Part shown: one piece after another, positions 61,510 to 64,000 of the stretch
Layout: the number at the start of each line of letters is the position of its first letter
Position numbering within the stretch: position 1 is the stretch's first letter
From: Rubellimicrobium sp. CFH 75288
GTDB taxonomy: Bacteria > Pseudomonadota > Alphaproteobacteria > Rhodobacterales > Rhodobacteraceae
DNA length: 64,000 nucleotides
Direction: 5' to 3'
Assembly: GCF_009904055.1 (NCBI RefSeq)
Contig: NZ_WYDP01000019.1
Span: 1 to 64,000, forward strand
Position numbers and translations under genes: made by a program
Notes under the pieces: model-generated
Database searches by the model: none
Told to the model about the DNA's origin: nothing
What the model saw: the letters and a program-made list of their open reading frames with translations, nothing else

Positions 61510-61902
61510 ATGGACCACGTTGCCCCCACTCTCGACGAGATCGAGGAGATCGCCCGCGAGACCGTCGCGAACCTGCCCCCCGCCTTTCGCGAGGAGGCGC
61601 AGAAGGTCGCGATCCGCGTGGCCGACTTCGCCCCCGACGAGGTGCTGGAAGAGATGGAGAGCGACCCGTTCGACCTGACGGGTCTCTATGACGGGGTGCC
61701 CCTCACGGAGAAGTCGAACTGGGACGTGCCGCAGAAGCCCGATACCGTCTGGCTGTTCCGCCGCCCCATCCTCGACGAATGGGCCGAGCGCGGCGACGTC
61801 ACCATCGCCGACCTCGTGGCCCATGTGACGATCCACGAATTCGCCCATCATTTCGGCTGGTCGGACGACGACATCGCCGCCATCGACCAGTGGTGGCACT
61901 AG
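61510..61902 (+). CDS. zincin-type metallopeptidase family protein
   Basis: This 130-residue protein is of the short, acidic predicted metallopeptidase family (PF06262/DUF1025 type). The zinc site is HEFAHHFGW near the C-terminus, with a downstream Asp cluster (SDDDIAAID). LPPAFREEAQKVAIRVADFAP and DLTGLYDGVPLTEKS are family-typical. No signal peptide; cytoplasmic. Biological substrate unknown. Confidence 0.92.
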   Translation: MDHVAPTLDEIEEIARETVANLPPAFREEAQKVAIRVADFAPDEVLEEMESDPFDLTGLYDGVPLTEKSNWDVPQKPDTVWLFRRPILDEWAERGDVTIADLVAHVTIHEFAHHFGWSDDDIAAIDQWWH

Positions 61903-62012
61903 GCGGCGCACGGGCCCTGCGCGGCGGCACCCTGGCGGGCGCGGGCGCGGGACCTACCTGCAGGCGGTGAGGGCGGCGGAGCGCCGCCGCCGTGCTGCCG
62001 GGGAGATCCGCT

Positions 62013-62939
62013 ATGACGCTCAGCCGCCGCTCCGCCCTGCTGACGGGGGCCCTCCTGCCGCTCGCCGCCCCGGCGCTCGTCGGGCTGCGGCCCGCGGCGG
62101 CGCAGGATGCCTCGGCCGTCCCGCCCCTCGGGCCCAGCCGGACGATCCCCTTGGGCGCATGGCGGGTAAGCGCGCTGCTGGCCGGGATGGGTCGCATGGA
62201 GGACCCGCAATCGACCTTCGGGCTCGACGTGGATGCCGAGACGTTCCGCGCCGTCTCGGAGGAGAACTTCGTGCCGGCCGACCGCACGGTGGGTTTCTTC
62301 ACGCCGACCCTGGTCGATACCGGGGCCGAGCGCATCCTGTTCGACACCGGGCTCGAGCCGGGGGGACTGGTCGCGGCGCTGGAGCATGCGGGCTACGCGC
62401 CCGCCGACGTGACCCATGTGGTGCTGACCCACATGCATCCCGACCATGTGGGCGGCCTGGTCGGTGCCGCGGGCGAGCCCACCTTTCCCGCGGCGACGAT
62501 CGTTGCCGGCCGCACCGAGTTCGACTTCTGGGCGGGCCAGGAGAACGAGATGTTCGACACGCGCGTGCGGCCCCTGGCCGACGGCATCACCCTGATCGAG
62601 CCGGGGGATGCGGTGCGCGAGGGCGTGGAGGCGGTGGACGCCTTCGGGCACACGCCGGGCCATCTGGCCTTTCTGCTCGAATCGGAGGGCGAGCGGCTGA
62701 TGCTGACGGCGGACACCGCCAATCACCATGTCTGGTCGCTCGGGCGGCCCGACTGGGCGGTGCGCTTCGACATGGACCGCGAGGCGGCGGCCCGGACGCG
62801 GCGGCGCCTCCTGGGCCGGATCGCGGACGAGCGGATGGCGATGCTGGGCTATCACCTGCCCTTTCCGGCGATCGGCTTCGTCCAGCGCGACGGGGAGGAC
62901 GGGTTCCGCTGGGTGCCCATGACCTACCAGTTCCTCTGA
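62013..62939 (+). CDS. secreted metallo-beta-lactamase-fold hydrolase
   Basis: This 308-residue protein has a Tat-like signal (LSRRSALLTGALLPLAAPALVGL, cleavage near AAAQDA at about 35) and an MBL domain. The metal motif THMHPDHVGGL is complete, with HTPGH, TADTANHHVW and GYHLPFPAIGFV further on. It resembles quorum-quenching lactonase- or methyl-parathion-hydrolase-like exported MBL enzymes. ATG at 62013 follows GGGGAGATCC; a GTG 21 bp upstream is less good. Actual substrate unknown. Confidence 0.9.
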   Translation: MTLSRRSALLTGALLPLAAPALVGLRPAAAQDASAVPPLGPSRTIPLGAWRVSALLAGMGRMEDPQSTFGLDVDAETFRAVSEENFVPADRTVGFFTPTLVDTGAERILFDTGLEPGGLVAALEHAGYAPADVTHVVLTHMHPDHVGGLVGAAGEPTFPAATIVAGRTEFDFWAGQENEMFDTRVRPLADGITLIEPGDAVREGVEAVDAFGHTPGHLAFLLESEGERLMLTADTANHHVWSLGRPDWAVRFDMDREAAARTRRRLLGRIADERMAMLGYHLPFPAIGFVQRDGEDGFRWVPMTYQFL

Positions 62940-63015
62940 CGGGCGGAGCTGCGGCACCCGATTGCCACGGCGGCCGTCGCCCGGCATGGTCGCGCCGCCT
63001 GCCAACGGGGGAGCC

Positions 63016-63963
63016 ATGCGCGACATCCTGACCGTCACCCTGAATCCCGCGCTCGACTATGCCACGGGGGTGGACAGCGTCGTGCCGGGCGTGAAGCTGC
63101 GCTGCGACGCGCCGATCATGGATCCCGGCGGCGGCGGCATCAATGTCAGCCGCGCCATCCGCCTGCTGGGCGGGGAGTCGCGCACCTTTGTCGCCCTGGG
63201 CGGCCGCAACGGCGAGACGCTGGCCGAGCTGCTGCGCGAGGCGGGTCTGTCGGTGATCGTGTTCAAGGCGCCGGGCGAGACGCGCTCCTCGCTCTCGGTG
63301 CTCGACCGCAACCGGGGCGAGCAGTACCGCTTCATGCTGCCCGGCCCCCCCTGGGCGGTGATGGACGTGATCGCGGCCGAGCAGGCGGTGGTGGAGGCGG
63401 CCGCGGAGGGCGGTCTGGTGGTGATCTCGGGCACGCTGCCGCTCGGCGTGCTGCCCAACGTGGTCCCCGACCTCTGCGGCAAGCTGCACGGCAAGGGCTG
63501 CGAGGTGCTGGTGGACATCTCGGGCCCGGCGCTGCACCTGATCGCGCGCGGTGGGGGCCCCCAGCCCGACATCCTGCGCATGAACCAGGAGGAGGCCGAC
63601 GACCTGGCCGGTCATCCGCTGCCCAACTTGGAGGCCAGCGCCGACTTCGCCCAGCTTCTGGTGCGGCGCGGCGTGGCGCGGGTGGTGATCGTGGCGCGCG
63701 GGCCCGAGGGCTCGGTCATGGCGACCGAGGGCGAGCGGTGGCATTCGCGCGCGGCCAACGTCCCGGTGCGCAGCAAGGTCGGCGCGGGCGACACCTTCGT
63801 GGGCGCCTTCACGCTGGCCCATGCCCGGGGCGAGGCCCTGCCGCAGGCCCTGCAGAAGGCCGTCGCCGCCGCCTCGGCCGCGGTGATGACGGAGGGAACC
63901 AAGCTCTGCCGGCGCGACGACGCCGAGCGTCTGGTCGCGCTCTGCCCGCTCAACCCGATCTGA
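63016..63963 (+). CDS. PfkB-type phosphofructokinase family protein
   Basis: This 315-residue ribokinase-fold enzyme belongs to the 1-phosphofructokinase/6-phosphofructokinase-2/tagatose-6-phosphate kinase group: TVTLNPALDYAT at the N-terminus, GGGGINVSRAIRLLGG at about 38-53, VISGTLPLGV and the end motif SKVGAGDTFVGAF with the catalytic Asp. ATG at 63016 follows GGGGGAGCC. It probably phosphorylates fructose 6-phosphate or fructose 1-phosphate; no PTS gene is adjacent, which favours the 6-phosphate. It converges with the end of another gene at the window edge. Confidence 0.88.
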   Translation: MRDILTVTLNPALDYATGVDSVVPGVKLRCDAPIMDPGGGGINVSRAIRLLGGESRTFVALGGRNGETLAELLREAGLSVIVFKAPGETRSSLSVLDRNRGEQYRFMLPGPPWAVMDVIAAEQAVVEAAAEGGLVVISGTLPLGVLPNVVPDLCGKLHGKGCEVLVDISGPALHLIARGGGPQPDILRMNQEEADDLAGHPLPNLEASADFAQLLVRRGVARVVIVARGPEGSVMATEGERWHSRAANVPVRSKVGAGDTFVGAFTLAHARGEALPQALQKAVAAASAAVMTEGTKLCRRDDAERLVALCPLNPI

Positions 63964-63972
63964 CCGGGCCGC

Positions 63973-64000
63973 TCAGCCCGGATCGCGCCAGCGGTTGACG
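63973..64000 (-). CDS. possible 3' end of a minus-strand gene at the window edge
   Basis: On the minus strand the last bases read as VNRWRDPG followed by a TGA at 63975-63973, 10 bp from the stop of the convergent kinase gene. It is too short to identify. Confidence 0.3.

Overview
This is a roughly 70% G+C chromosomal segment of an alphaproteobacterium, most likely of the Rhodobacterales (Rhodobacteraceae/Paracoccaceae group). The pointers are an alphaproteobacterial HU, a GapR-type DUF2312 protein, an NDUFA12-type complex I accessory protein next to MlaD and DUF2155, divergent hemE/hemC, an infC with a non-canonical start, a FadJ-like beta-oxidation relative, and TTAA-N7-TTAAC (CtrA-type) boxes. 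Codon and base use look even throughout. I see no insertion sequence, prophage, integron or CRISPR array. The identifications rest on recognised motifs and lengths; no database search was possible.

Layout. 0-3.5 kb: envelope polysaccharide genes on the minus strand (O-antigen ligase-like protein cut by the window edge, ExoY-type sugar transferase, rfbA, rfbC). 3.6-20.2 kb: housekeeping genes: aroC, HU, a translationally coupled amn-ade pair (AMP to adenine to hypoxanthine), a LysE exporter, hemE/hemC, an FAD-linked oxidase, tRNA-Val(CAC), an M50 protease, lon, tgt, ACR3, a SufT-like protein and infC.

20.2-46.9 kb is an accessory block for sugar or polyol catabolism with three complete ABC importers. 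System A (20.25-27.7 kb) has a FadR-type regulator, a MalEFGK-type importer, a GMC oxidoreductase and a TpiA2-like isomerase. System B (27.7-40.0 kb) combines a class II aldolase/SDR fusion, a SorC-type regulator, MtnA- and MtnK-like enzymes, an Rbs-type importer, a split transketolase and a RuBisCO-like protein. A repeated TTGAC-TTTT-GTCAA motif sits in both divergent promoter regions of B. I read B as uptake and breakdown of a 5-modified pentose (5-methylthioribose or 5-deoxyribose type); its use of a RuBisCO-like protein together with a transketolase is the most likely undescribed system here. System C (40.2-46.9 kb) is a second MalEFG-type importer with two ATPases whose degenerate motifs are complementary, a small membrane protein and a PfkB kinase.

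46.9-64 kb: tRNA-Thr(TGT), a GapR-like protein, a domain-deleted FadJ-like protein, a DUF442 phosphatase-like protein, an orphan FliM/FliN-type protein behind a perfect CtrA-type box, a symporter-histidine kinase hybrid with its small partner and response regulator, an ScfR/RamB-like regulator, accB-accC, aat, DUF2155, mlaD, an NDUFA12-like gene, gltX, a zincin, a secreted MBL-fold protein and a PfkB sugar-phosphate kinase.
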